In this document: positions 10,718 to 22,591 of the stretch, piece by piece
Layout: every line of letters starts with the position of its first letter
Numbering within the stretch: position 1 is the stretch's first letter
Assembly: GCA_965178125.1 (NCBI GenBank)
Contig: OZ237755.1
Location: 930,001 to 994,000 of the forward strand
Length of the DNA: 64,000 nucleotides
Direction: 5' to 3'
From: Bilabrum cf. latius
Taxonomy: Eukaryota; Bigyra: Bicosoecida; Bigyra; Bicosoecida
Notes under the pieces: model-generated
Told to the model about the DNA's origin: nothing
Database searches by the model: none
What the model saw: the letters and a program-made list of their open reading frames with translations, nothing else
Made by a program: the position numbers and the translations under genes

Positions 10718-13700
10718 ATGAGCAACTATGGGTACTAGCATGGCTACCAGTAGCCAGGGGGCTATGGGCAAGCGGGTGTTTTGCACCATCAGGTTCAGGC
10801 ATAGGCACCGCCGGCAGCTGCGGGTGTCTCTAGCGGCCCAGCCGAAGCCTAGGCTCTGGCGGCACCGGTGGCCTCTCAGCTTCCTTTTACCGGGCATTGT
10901 GCAGCTACAGCCTCTGTTAATAGACTGACATCAGTCACGTGGTCAGCGATGCGGTCTCACCCTCTCCTCGCTGCGGCTGGATCTGCAGACGCCCCTGGTA
11001 AGTCGCAGTGCTGCATTGCAGATAGTCGTCAAAGTATCAACGAGCAATCATGCCATCCATTGCAGTATTATATAAATCTTGTATTGCTCCGGCACTTGCT
11101 TTTTTTATCCCACCGTAGCTGACTCTCGGTCGCAAGGCACGTTGCGGCTCGTTCGGATTCGGTCCGCTCCAACTGCGGATCAGAGGGTATCTGGCAAAGC
11201 ATACAATGAGTATTCCGGGGGTATAGACACGGTGGGAGAAACTGGGGTTCCCGCTGATATCCAGGCCCTAGCATGGAGCACCGGCGGCTAGTAGAGCTCC
11301 AGCTTGAGTGAGCGACTTGGACAGCGAGCTGGGCCACAGCGTACTAACTCGGTAGCGACAGTGGGACCCGCACGTTTTCCTTTGCTTGCCTTAATCTTCG
11401 CCTTCTTTCGTCGCAGAGCTCGGCATGCTGGCCGTAGGAGGCGGGAACGGAGTCGTCGCCACGTACGACGCCGCTGCTCTCGTCGGGCGGAAAGCCTCGG
11501 CGGGCCCTGCTACGCCGCTCGCCACCACGGGCCGCGGCAAGGGGACTGCGGGCGTGACGAAGCTGGCCTTCAACCCGCTGAAGCAGGGGCACTTGCTGGC
11601 GGTAGGGCGCGCCAGCGGGGGCGTCAGCGTGGTCTCGCTGGCCAAGGCCCAGCCCGTGGTGGCAGAGCTTAAGGACGCCGCACCCGGAGCGCCGGCAGGC
11701 GCAGGGACACCAGCCAAGAACCCTGCTCTGCAGCCCGTCACCGCCCTGGAATGGAACACCGAAGTGGCGCACATCCTCGCTACCTCGCACGCGCCTGGAG
11801 CAGCACAGGCAGCCGCTGCGGGCGCGCTGCCCACGAGCTCGGCGCAGGCCTTCATGCAGGCTGGAGCCGCACCCGCCCCGCCCTCACCGTCCATCGTGGT
11901 GTGGGACCTCATGAAGAGCGCCCCGTTCTGCAGGCTCATGCGGCCGGGCCCTCAGGGAGCTGCCATGGCGGTTGGCATGGGCATGGGGATGGGGCCGGCA
12001 CCGGCCCCGCAAGGGTACTCTGGGCTGGCGTGGTCCTCTAAGCAGCCGCTGGTGCTGCTCGCTGCTGCGGGGGCACCTGGCGGCTCGAGCAGGCTGCAGG
12101 GAGGCGGCGTGGGCCAGGGTGCAGGCGGGGGCGCCCTGTTCGGGCAGCAGGCGGCGGCGCAGGCGCAAGTACCTCAGGGCAGGCCCGGGGAGATTCACGT
12201 TTGGGACCTGCGGGCCTGGCAGAATGGGCCCGTGCAGGTGCTGCGGTGGCCCGAGGAGGCCGCGGCGAGCGGGCTGGCTGTGGACGTGGGCCCGTTGGAG
12301 TGGAGGAGCGGGTGCTGCGACGCCGACACAATGGTGGCTGCCTGCCGCGTGTCGCCGTCTGCTCCGGGTGGTATGGGCATGGCTGTGGGCGGTGGCGGTG
12401 CGAAGCAGGGGGGAGACGACGTGGCGGTGGTGTGGGACCTCGCGAAAGCCACGGCGGTGGCGCGGCTGCCGCTGCCCCGCGAGGAGCAGGCCGGGGCCCA
12501 GGCCGGTTCGTAGGGATCCAAGCCGGAGGGGTCCGGGCCCGGGCAGGGGTTGGGCGCTGGGGCTGCCGGGGGTCTCGGTGGTGGCGGGCTCGCGTCTGCT
12601 GGACTCGGGGGTTCCACCGCAGGGGCCGCTGACTTCTTCGGTGCTGGCGGTGCCAGTGGCGGGGCAGGGGCAGGGTTGGGCGGCATCGGTGGCGGTGGGG
12701 CTGCTGCATCGCCAGCGAACGGCTCCGTCGTGGCTGCGGGTGGAAGCACCACGGAGGCGTCCCCAATCGTGCAGGCGCGTTTCTCGCAGCTAGTGCAGGG
12801 CGGCATGGCGCTGGTGTCCCACGGCAATGCAATGCACGCGGTTCCTATGGGCTCCTTGGTCGCAGGGCGGCCGCACACAGCGTTGCGGCGGAGGTCCCGC
12901 GCAACTTGGGCGCCCGGTGGCCGGCTGGCTTGGAGCACGGGCGGCGGCAAGGCGGGCCCCGCAGTGGCTCGGGTGCGGGCGTCTGCACCCACGGTGGACC
13001 CCGCGCCCCTGCGGGCGGTGAGCGAGGTGGTTGCGTCCCTGGCAGGAGGGCCTGCAGCCGTGGGAGCCATGCTGCGGGAGGCGGCCGCGTGGCTGAGCAA
13101 ACAGGGCAGCTCTTAGGCACCGGAGCGGAGGCACTCCGAGTCTGCTCTGGACCTCGTGGTGCGCTCGCTGGCGCCTGCGGGAGCCGGTCAGCAGGGGCAA
13201 GGCGGGCCGGGGGCGGGTGGCCGAGCCAAGGTGCTGGAGGTGGCCGCTGCTCTGCTCGAGTGCCAGCAGCAGCCGGAGCTGTTCCCCGAGGCGGTGCTCA
13301 GTGTCATTGGGGTGGGAGCGGAGGAGCTGGCGCGGGATGTGGCAGCGGTGAGCCGGGCCACAGGCATCTTGCACTCTGGAGAAAAAGAAGAGGAAGAGGG
13401 GGAGAAAGGAGGTGAGGGGCGCGGGGAGGGGGAGTACCCTCCAGGCAGCTCCGTCGGCCAATCTGGGACTGGCGACCAGTCCCAGGACGGGCCTGGGCTT
13501 GGAGGCACGGGTCCGTCTGCCTCGAATGGGGGGGGGCTTGGCCTCGGCCTGGGAGGGGGTGGGGACATGTCGGCGGCTGCTCTGTTCGGGGGCGCCAGCA
13601 GCGGTAGCGGCGCGGGAGGAGCGGAGGCGAAGGAGCTGCCCTCGCCCGCGTCCTCGTCTGTGCCAGGGAGTGGGTCTGCCGCGCCCGGCGTATCGCCATC

Positions 13701-14669
13701 TCCACCCGGCCCGGGCAGCGCCACCGCTGGCTCGCCATCCCAGTCGCTGACCCTGCAGACGGTGCCTGCGGGGCACACTCAGGCAAGCGGGGCCACCTGG
13801 GGCAGCGCACCTGCCGCTGAGGCCCTCGCCCGAGTGGGAGGGAGCAGGCAGCTGCAGGCCGCGGACAGGTCCAGGTGCGAGGCCCTCGCCCAGGCGGCTC
13901 TGCTCCGAGGGGACTTCCGGGGCGCCGTGGTGGGGCTGCTGGCGGCAGGGGGCGCATCCAGGGCGGCTGAGGCCCTCTGGGTCGCGGCGCACTCGTCTTC
14001 TAGGGACCCTCAGCTGCTGGCAGATACGGTAGCTGCGGTGGCTGTGGCTGGCTCGGAGGCCGGTACCGGCCAGCCTCAGGGCTTCTTGGGGGCTGCTTCC
14101 GCGCTGGTGAACGGGGACGTGGCGTCGCTGGTCGAGTCTCCCGACACGGGGGCTCTCCGCCGCAGCTCGAACCTGTGGCGCGATACTCTCGCGGCCGTGC
14201 TGACGTACGCCGGGGAGGAGGAGCGGGGCGGCCTGCTAGGACGGCTTGCCGATCGACTTGGGGAGGCAGGCAGGGCGGATGAGGCAGCTATTGTGGCGCT
14301 GGTGGGTGGACAGGCTGGAGGGTCTTCTGGCGGTGATGCCGCCGGTGCGCAAGGTACCGCTGTCGGATGGCTGCTGGGGAGGTCGATTGCGGGCAGTGGC
14401 AGTGGCGGAGGCTCAAGTGCGGCAGGGGCTGGCGCTGCGTGCACTGTTGCTGTGTGCATGCGGGAGGCAGGGGCGGCAGAGCAGGGCAAGCAGCTGCTTC
14501 AGGTGGCATTGCAGCTTGTGCAGGCGGGGGAACAGGCAGGAGATGCGGGCGATGCCGCGGCGGCTGGACATATCAGGGATACTATGCTTCTGGCCGACTC
14601 GGGCGCTGCTGGCCCAGCCGGGTATGCGGCACCCACACACCAGCAGCAGCAGCAGCAGCAGCAGGAGCA

Positions 14670-14711
<42 letters not shown>

Positions 14712-16068
14712 CGCCGCCGCCCCTGCGCCAGTGGCAGCTCCTGCTCCCGCACCGGTACCAGCCCCCGCCCCCGCCCCTGCACCAACCCCTGCAGGGTTTT
14801 TGGGCCAAGGGCAGGGGATGCATGGCATGCAGCAGCCGCAAGGGCAGTGGCAAGGGAACGGACAGGTGCAGGGACATGGGCAGTGGCAGGGGCAGGGATA
14901 GCAGGGCCAGTGGCAGGGGCAGGGTCAGGGCCAGGGGCACTTCCAGCAGTCGCAAGCAGCGCCCGGCCACTCGCAGGCCACAATGGCGGGGCAGGGACCC
15001 ATGGCTCCTCAGGCCGCCACCAGCGCGCCCATGGGGGCTCCCCACGGGGCCTTCCGAGCTGCACCTGTGCAGGCGCCGCAGCCCGAGCCACATGCCACCC
15101 AGCAGCACCAGCACCAGCGCCAGCAGCATGAATTCCCGGCGCAGCGCTTCAGTTCCTTTGCAGGCGTGTCCGGGTCACAGGGCGGCCAGGGCTCGGGGCC
15201 GGCCTCGGTGGGTGCGGCGACGGGGACGGGGACCAGCGGAGGAGGGGGGGGGCGACGCGGGGGGGCTCGGCGCGGGAGGGTGGCCAGACCCCCCGCCACC
15301 GTGGTGGCTCGCCCGGCCGTTGAGGCAGCGGCCCAGCCGCAGGGGGCCGCAGGCGGCGCACCCGGAGCTGGTGAGGCGGGCGACGGAACTGCAGCGGTGC
15401 AGGCGGGCGGCAGCGACCCGTCGGGCGGGGTGGGCATGGGCAGCGCCATCGTCGGTCGGAAGGGCAGGCGGGGGCGGGCCTCCTCGAGCCGAGGCACCGT
15501 GCAGGCGGACGGGTTCCGCAGCACCGCCGGCAATCCGTAGGAGGCCATGGAGTACTAGCAGCCGGCCGCGAGCAGCGGATATGCTGTTGGGGGCGGCTTC
15601 GGGGGCTCGCAGTGGGGCGCCGAACCCGCCGGGTCGGGACCTTCCGCTGGCGGTGCGGACGGGACTGGGGTAGCGAGTGCAGGCGTGATGGATTCCGGGC
15701 TGCCGGGGACCTCGGATGCTGGAGGGGGGGGGGCGGTTGCATCGGAGGCTGACCTGCAGATCCTACAGCAGCTAGGGCAGGTGGTGGGGCAGCTGCGCGA
15801 GGCCGTGCAGGGGGCTGGCGACCAGAAGGTGTGTGACGATTGCATGGCGAGCGTGGGGCAGGTGCAGATGCAGTGGCAGTCGGGGCAGCTGTCCGCGGGC
15901 GTGGCAGATGGCGTGCGTGCCATAGCGCAGCCGGCCGTTGCGTACGACTTCGGCTCAGCCCTCAAGGCGCATAGCGCTCTGGGCAGGTCGCACTGGGGTG
16001 CCGTTAAGGGGTGGAGTGGGGGTCTCAAGGGATTCCTGCGCCTGGCTAACAAGATGACCAAGCAGTGA
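10718..16068 (+). CDS. SEC31: SEC31, outer COPII coat subunit
   Basis: The model is about 1717 residues in three exons (10718-10997, 11119-11340, 11417-16068); both introns are phase 1 GT-AG, and the second donor is the less certain. It ends in TGA at 16066-16068. About twelve in-frame TAGs include four in the first exon and a TAGTAG pair at 11290-11295. The N-terminus MSNYGYQHGYQQPGGYGQAG is Gln/Tyr/Gly-rich and precedes the WD40 region: VNRLTSVTWSAMRSHPLLAA, ADIQALAWS, GMLAVGGGNGVVATYD, SIVVWDL, EIHVWDLR, VAVVWDL. An Ala-rich alpha-solenoid follows, then a Pro/Gln-rich region and a short conserved helical C-terminus. SEC31 with SEC13 forms the outer cage of ER-derived COPII vesicles. Read with the standard code the gene would seem split into seven or more pieces. 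It is divergent from exportin-1. Confidence 0.9.
14641..14709 (+). repeat. CAG trinucleotide tract encoding polyglutamine, ending in TAG
   Basis: A run of CAG codons (with single GAG and CAA interruptions) in the SEC31 Pro/Gln-rich region ends CAG-CAG-TAG-TAC in frame. A single C-to-T transition in a CAG unit gives TAG, which is silent under the deduced code. Further downstream, at about 14899, another in-frame TAG lies within a Gly-Gln-Trp-rich segment. Confidence 0.93.
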
Positions 16069-16243
16069 GATCTACAACCGCGCGCTGCGCTAGGCCGAGA
16101 GGGAGCGGGTCTCTCTGCCTCGACTCGGGGAAGCTTGTTCCTTAGCAGTGGAGTCGTCTGCGGTCAAGGGCGAGTTCCCGACATACAGAATCTTTGAATT
16201 AAACGGTTAAACGCTCATGGATCTATCGTGCATATCACGTACA

Positions 16244-17577
16244 TCACACGCCGATGGAGCCGGCCTAGGAGCCGCTGCATGCAGCCGCCAAGGAGCGAGC
16301 CAACCCACCCACCTGCGCGGCTGCCGCTGCATCCGCTGAAGCAGCTTCCCACGCGCGAGCCCGGGCGCCGGGCTCCAGCCGAGGGAATGCCAGGGCAGCC
16401 TCCGCTGCCAGGCGTGCCAGCGGCTCGCCAGCCTCCGCTTCCACATCCCCTGCAGCCGTGCCCAACTTGCCCGCCACCGCAGCCGCACCCTCCACCAGAT
16501 CCGCCAGACGTCTCAGGTGCGCCCGCGTCTCGAGGCGCACTGCAGCCGCCGGACCTTCCCGCGCCCCCGCCAGCGCCGCCGCCTCTGGGGTCCCTGCCCC
16601 CGCCGCCGCAGCCGCCGCGGCCGCCTCCGGGTCCGTGGCCCTCGCCCTGCGGATCTGCTCGGCGGCGCCCTTCACGACCTGCACTGCATTGCGGTGCCTG
16701 GGCACGGGCAGACCCGCTGGTCGAGGCACCTCAGGCTCCGGGGACATGAGTCCGGCGTGCCTGTCGGCGGCCTCGGGACCACCTGTGACTGCGTGTGCCA
16801 GGGCCGTCAGCTCGTCCGTGGACCCCTGGAAGGCCATGTGCCGGAGAGAGAGCCAGGCCGCGGCCCGCTCGGACTCTTCCGCCACCACGTGCACGGGCAG
16901 GCGCCGGAAGGGCTGCGCGATGTCCCTGAGGAAGAGGCTCCTCTGCACCACGTAGGCGCACATGTCCATGCGCGGGTCGATGCCTCCGCCCGCATGGGCC
17001 GTCTCCCTCACCCGGGTGTAGAGCGCGACCGGCTGCCTGGCGCCGTGGAACTTGGTGCAGGCCTCGTGCATCAAAATGGCCCAGGAATCCGGGGGAACCA
17101 CGGCAGACGCGGCCGTGTCGCTCGGGGAGCCACGCACCAAGTACCAACCGACGGGCTCCTCTCCGGGCACAGCGGCGGATGCCGCCTTCGCGATTGCTGC
17201 CTACTGCTCCGTGGTTGTTCGCACAGCAACACCACCGCTCGCGCTGCCATCTCCCCCTGATAGCGAAGACTGCTGGTCAGGGCCAATCGCTAGCGGGAAC
17301 GCGTCCGTCACAGAAATAGTTGCACCACTTCGTCGGCCGATGAGGATGCCTGCGGGGACAGTCAAACGCATCGGGGAAACTCTTTGCGAGAAGAGATGCA
17401 ACACACAGACACGCAAGATCAGGAACACAATAGGCCCGCACGGCACAACTCACCGAGAGCGATAGAATCGGAATCAGGCTTCCTCAAGAACTGCTCTGCC
17501 ATTGACATAGCACAAGCAGGGTGCACGGTAACCGATCGAGCATTTCCCGCTCCCAGATCAATTGAAAAAGGATCCAT
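16244..17577 (-). CDS. MPN-domain protein, CSN6-like (COP9 signalosome)
   Basis: Two exons (17577-17454 and 17349-16244; intron 17453-17350, phase 1) give about 409 residues, ending in TGA at 16244-16246. Two in-frame TAGs are read as Gln (TTTEQ-Q-AAIAKA and near the C-terminus). The MPN fold is recognisable: SVTVHPACAMSMAEQF, then LGILIGRRSGATISVTDAF spanning the intron, then EEPVGWYLVRGSP. No JAMM zinc motif (HxHPxx) is seen, so it belongs to the inactive MPN- class (CSN6, eIF3f, Rpn8). PVHVVAEESERAA resembles the EEAER segment of CSN6, which scaffolds the CSN5 deneddylase. The C-terminal third is Ala-rich helix with extra low-complexity sequence. eIF3f or Rpn8 remain alternatives. It is convergent with SEC31. 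Confidence 0.6.
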
Positions 17578-18327
17578 GGCTATTTATGGAAGCAACGGGT
17601 ACAATAGCGGATCGTTGGCTTCTACAACTGCGATTTTGTGCTTGTGTGTTTGCTTCCCCCAAATAACACGTAACTCGAAAGCATAAAATCGGAATCGAAG
17701 CTCTGCACTGCATCTAGGCGTGCTGCCCGTGGCAGTGTTGAGTGCTGCAATATGCCGACCGTCCATATGATTAAACAATACAGCAGTCCGGTTCAAATGA
17801 GCCTTGGTACAGCGGAGCTTGATGGCAAGCCGTGGCTGAGCGCGAGCTCTCCAGCGATGAGCAGGCTGCACGAACGCTTGCCGCCTCAATGTTGGGCCAA
17901 TGTCTCCACACTGCATTGATCGGATTGGTGCGAAAGGCCTCTCGTATGCCCCCTGTCTCTCCAACTGCGCCCCGCCTAGTAGTGCCATGCCACGGCAGAC
18001 TTGCCTCCAGTCTACGATGGATCGATCGACCGGCTTCAGCAAACGCTGCGCAGACCTCCTATGGAATGGATAGATCCGGTTGGCCAGCCTCGAAGGTACT
18101 CCTGTTACACTGGACTTTCAGCTGATCTCGAGTGGCAGCATGCACCAGTGCCGCAAGGAGCCAACTAGCTGTGGCCCAGATGGGCAAGGGCTTGCGGTCA
18201 GCAGCAGCCAACGAGTTGTGTGGGATGGACGATGGACGGCTGCGCAGTTCACTAGGCTGCCAGCAGTGCTGAGCAAATACTCTGCTCGCGACCGGTTCGC
18301 CCCTCACCGCCCACCGCCCCCCTCTCC
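17578..18327. other. unresolved 750-bp stretch between two minus-strand genes
   Basis: No gene is supported. A plus-strand frame around 17832-18125 (VAERELSSDEQAARTLAASM and onward) is open but has no ATG and is preceded by TGA; a short ATG frame at 17752 gives only 55 residues. Minus-strand frames are equally unconvincing. It could hold a small multi-exon gene or only regulatory sequence for the CSN6-like gene. Confidence 0.35.
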
Positions 18328-19243
18328 TCACTTCTTCCTCGTCACGGCCCACACCACGGGGCCCACGATGACCCCCAGGATGATCAGCCCCACACAGCAG
18401 AGAATCAGCATCAAATTCCGGTTTGACTGCTGGTACCAGATTGCGTCCTCCATGTTCGAGTTGCCCTGTTTGACGGCCTGCTCGGCCGTGTCCACGTTCT
18501 CGGCCATCTCGTCGATCTGCTCGCCCTGCACGTCAACGAGCTCGCCGAGGTCCTGCGCCATGTCACGGAGCTCGATGGCACTGGCGACGACCTCTCTGGT
18601 GGCCTCTGCGCGCTCCTCTGCAAGCGCCACCTCCAGGTTGACGGCCTCGCTCATTCGGGTGCTAATCGCCTGCCGCTGCGCATGCGCCTGAGCCTGCGCC
18701 TGGCGTCCACCCGCCCGCCCGCTGGAGTCGGCTGACGATACGGGTTCGCGCGAGGCGTCAGTAGCAGGAACAGGCACGCATCGCAAGCGCTCTCGATACG
18801 CTATTCTGGCGGACGCAAAGGCCCGCTTGGCTTCATCGCCGTCGCGAATCAGTTTGGCTGCAGCAGCATCCCCCGCACCCTCTTCCCCGGACCGAAGGAT
18901 GCGCAGCGCAGCATCCAGCCCTAAGAGGACAGCGCGACAAGCAAGTTGCATGCAATAATCGATCTGATGGCAGTCACGTGATCCACGATACATGGAAAGG
19001 CGAAGAATTCTTACTGTTGATGGCGTCCTGGCCCCTTTGCACCTGCGTCTGAGCCACACGGCGCGATCTTGCTGTATCAGATGGAGATCCAAGCTTTGAT
19101 GTTGAGGCGTTCACGACTTGCGTGGCTTGCAATACCTCGTTCAGAGCAGACCTGCTCGACGCAATGGCGGGCGACGGCTTGCTGCCAGGCTGGCTTCGGC
19201 CTGCGCTGCCTCTGGCAGCGGAGCGGCGGCCCCATCCAGACAT
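18328..19243 (-). CDS. Qa-type SNARE (syntaxin-like)
   Basis: Two exons (19243-19015, 18920-18331 plus stop; intron 19014-18921, phase 1) encode 272 residues ending in TGA. No in-frame TAG occurs. The C-terminal half is a classic SNARE motif: RDMAQDLGELVDVQGEQIDE, with the central Gln that marks a Q-SNARE, then AENVDTAEQAVKQGN and a single hydrophobic tail anchor LMLILCCVGLIILGVIV ending RKK. The N-terminal part is helical and low in complexity. Syntaxins mediate fusion by forming a four-helix bundle with Qb, Qc and R-SNAREs; the specific compartment cannot be told from sequence. The start is the first ATG with a frame that joins the next exon. It is divergent from the EDEM-like gene, 231 bp away. 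Confidence 0.85.
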
Positions 19244-19474
19244 GACAGCAGAGTTGGTGCAAGTTAAGTGGCTCCCTGGGGTGTTTGTACGCTCATGGAT
19301 ATGCCCGGGAAAGTCTCAAGAATGCCAACTGTGACGGTGCCACATGACGAGTGGACTGCAATCCATCCATATGGACTCCTCAACGCACAATAAAGCCCAA
19401 TATTGTGCACCAATCGCCGATACTAGTCTGTGTATAGCTACACCTAGCACAGCCTGGAGGTTGCGGGTGCTGGA

Positions 19475-22400
19475 ATGTTAAGCCAGCATTGTTCATCGGG
19501 TGCCACGTTACGATCGGTTATGACGTGCGCCGTGTCTCTCGTTGCAGTGCATTTACTGTTTTCGTCGCTCCTGTCGGGCGCGAAAAATGCTAAAGGCAAG
19601 GCCGGGTATCGTGATGGCCATCGCATCCTGTCTCGAGGTGAGCGGTTGAGTACTGTCCCGAAGCCTTTAGAGGGGCCGCTGTCAGTCCAACAACTTTGGG
19701 ACTTGCGCGAACGGACGAGAAAGTTGTGGTTTCACGCGTACGACTCTTACATTGACAACGCTGCTCCATGGGATGAGCTTATGCCGCTGTCGTGCGCCCC
19801 CCGTAAGTGGAACGAGCGTGGACGTGGCACGCTTGACGACACGCTCGGCGGCTTCTCGCTCACCGCTGTGGACTCGCTGCAGGCTCTTGCCGTTCTAGGA
19901 GCTCCCACTCGTTTTTTGAATGCCGTGGGGCGGCTATCGGGTGCTGGCCCCGTGCTTACGGACAAGCACCCAGGGGACGCCAATCTTGAGGAGCTTTCGT
20001 TCGACCGTGACGTGGACGTGAGCGTGTTTGAGACCACGATACGGGTGCTGGGTGGCATGCTCGCTGCAAAAGCCACTCTGGACTAGCCATTCATGCAGCA
20101 GTGGGCGGCAGACCACGGTGTGACAAGCGAGCGCATGGACCAGCTGAGCGACTCGCTGCTGGGCAAAGTCAGGGACTTGTCGGGACGGTTGTTGCGGGCG
20201 TATCCTGGCACCAGAACTAGATCGAGGTCGAAGCCGAAGGGGCAGGGGCATCAAGGTCATGTGTTGCCGTTCCACAAGGTCAACCTGAGGCGCGGTCTCA
20301 CGGCCTCTCTCCGAAAAGAACGGGAGACTTGTGTGGCCGCGGCAGGCACCGCTCTACTCGAGTTTGCGCTGGCAGGGCACTACCTCGGTGACCCTGCGCT
20401 GCAGGACGCGGCCATGGGACCGGTGCGAGAGATCCTGAGGAGACGCGGGGCCTCCGGGCTCCCTGGGTCCACCGTCGACTCGGTGACCGGGGCCCTCAAA
20501 AGCCCGACCTCGGGCGTGGGTGCTGGCGTGGACAGTTTCCTCGAGTATCTCCTCAAGGGCGCTGTAATGCTTGGGAGCGATGAGCTCATGGGCGCCTGGA
20601 GGGACGTGAGCACTGCCGTGGACAAGCATCTTCTTGTTGATCTGCACGTGACCCGCGCCGTGTCAGAGCAGCTGGAGGCGTGCGAGCGACAGAGCGCGCG
20701 TTTGAGCGACGGTGGGGTACGCGGACAGTCGCGGTCACATTCAAGTGCGCGTGGCAGAGGCCCGTACCCGGAGCCGGCCCATACCGCTGCTGGACGGCCT
20801 GCGCTCTCCGTGCACAGAGAGGCCATGCATGCCACCGGGGGTCCCGCCCCGAGGCCCAAGGCCATTTCTGCCTTGCAAGCCTTTTATCCGGGGCTACTTG
20901 TGCTTGACGGCAGGGTGGAATAGGCATGGACCCTGCTGCGGCCGCTGCTGGCGTTATGGGCAGAGTATGGAGCTATCCCCGAAGTTTGGGATGGAGCCAA
21001 CTCTAAGCCAGTGCACTTCGCCAGGGACGCACCGCTGAGGCCAGAACTGATCGAATCTATGTTTTTTGTGTGGTCTGCATCGCAACCAGACTCTTGCGCA
21101 GGTACGGAGCGGATGTCTGGGCCTGGAGGACATTGCCCCACCGCAGCCGACAGTATCGTGCAATGGGCTGCTGCTATGCTCAGCATGATTGAGAAGGCTC
21201 AAAAGGTGGGATGCGGGCTCGCTGCGATGGCAGACGTTGAGACGCAACGGCTCGATGATCGCATGGACTCGTATGTCCTTTCTGAGACCCTCAAGTACAT
21301 GTTCTGGCTGTTTGATGAGGCTCTGAAAAAAAGAGAATATAAGAGGCAGCATCACGTGATTGCTACGCCGGCATCAGGTTTGCCCACTCGAGCGAATTCG
21401 AGCGTACGAACGGCACGGGTTGCAGTTACGTTGACAAATTCTGTAGCAGCTGATCCCCTAGCAAATCGATTTGATAGCGGTGTTGCAGATTTTGTAGACC
21501 AGATGGGCTAGTCTTTCACTGCTGCTCCCGCTCTTGCGCACGAGTTGGCTTTCAGATCTGGCCGCACTTCATTGCACGGCAGATTTACAGCTGCGATTGC
21601 CGAGTACGGATCCATGCCAGTTGAATGGGGTTCAACTGTATTAAGTACTGAAGGACATGCTTTCCCAATTTTGGATGGAGATGATGCATCAAAATTGGAT
21701 AATATGTGCAAAATCAACAGTGTAGTTGGCACTGCTTGCTGGTAGAATGTTTCAAGCCATGGAACTCTGTCGTTTTCATTTGAAAATTTCGAACAGTCGA
21801 ATGCTGTTCTCGCTCAACCTGCAGTACTACGAGTCGAGAGAGTACGCAGCAAATGGACGGTAAATGTCAAACAATCGGGTACTTTGGTACTTCTCAGTAG
21901 TAGCGGCCCAAAAGAAAAAGAATTGGAACTTCCAGTTAATTCCATAGAAAATCAACTGAAAACAGCTTCTCTCGAAGATCTTGACAGCGCAACTATAACA
22001 TGTCAGTAGAATGATGGTTGGTCAACCTCTGTTGGATGCAGCGTACATGTGGTATCGAAATCCCCAAGTTGCTTTCGATACTGCAAAGATTCGTTTTGTC
22101 AGTGCGTAGGAGTTGGCCTAGGGGCATTTGCCCTAACGTACCGCAATTTGAATTTTACAGGTTATGCGCTGAGCAATGGCAACAAGCAACTGTGCAAGAA
22201 ATTGGGAATTTCGAAATCGAAGGATCCTATGGATCTTGCAATTGCTTACAGAGGGGGTTGCACTTTCGAGAGAAAAGCATACTTGGCAAAACTTCGTGGT
22301 TATCGGTCGCTTCTTGTTTTGGATGTGACTGGAGACCGGGAGCGAGATTCCGACAAGTTTACGATGGCTGCGTCTGGGGAGCAGTATGGTGCTGTTGCAC

Positions 22401-22576
22401 AACCCATGTACATGTCTTCGGAAGACCTTTGCATGGTTCTAGGTCGTTCTGGAAAATCAAATTGCTTGCCAGATTTCAAAGGTGGGGAACTTAGTTTTGA
22501 GGATCATTCCAAGTCTGCCAAAGGGCTCTCAGCAGAAATTGCTAGTTTGTTGACGGTTGCCATAACAAAAAAATGA
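19475..22576 (+). CDS. EDEM3-like GH47 ER mannosidase-like protein with PA domain
   Basis: A single 1034-codon frame from ATG 19475 to TGA 22574-22576 contains five in-frame TAGs. A hydrophobic N-terminal segment (MTCAVSLVAVHLLFSSLLSG) acts as signal or anchor. The GH47 catalytic domain is clear: LWFHAYDSYIDNAAPWDELM, RGTLDDTLGGFSLTAVDSLQ, VSVFETTIRVLGGMLAAK, FYPGLLVLDG, PLRPELIES, CGLAAMADVETQRLDDRMDS and STEGHAFPI. After it comes a protease-associated (PA) domain (AIAYRGGCTFERKAYLAKLR), an arrangement typical of EDEM3. EDEMs trim mannose on misfolded glycoproteins for ER-associated degradation. No KDEL-type signal ends the protein. Codon use shifts from GC-rich in the 5' two thirds to AT-rich from about 21,380 on. 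The stop lies 15 bp from the MKS1 stop on the other strand. Confidence 0.88.
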
Positions 22577-22591
22577 TAATGATTGTCCGTT

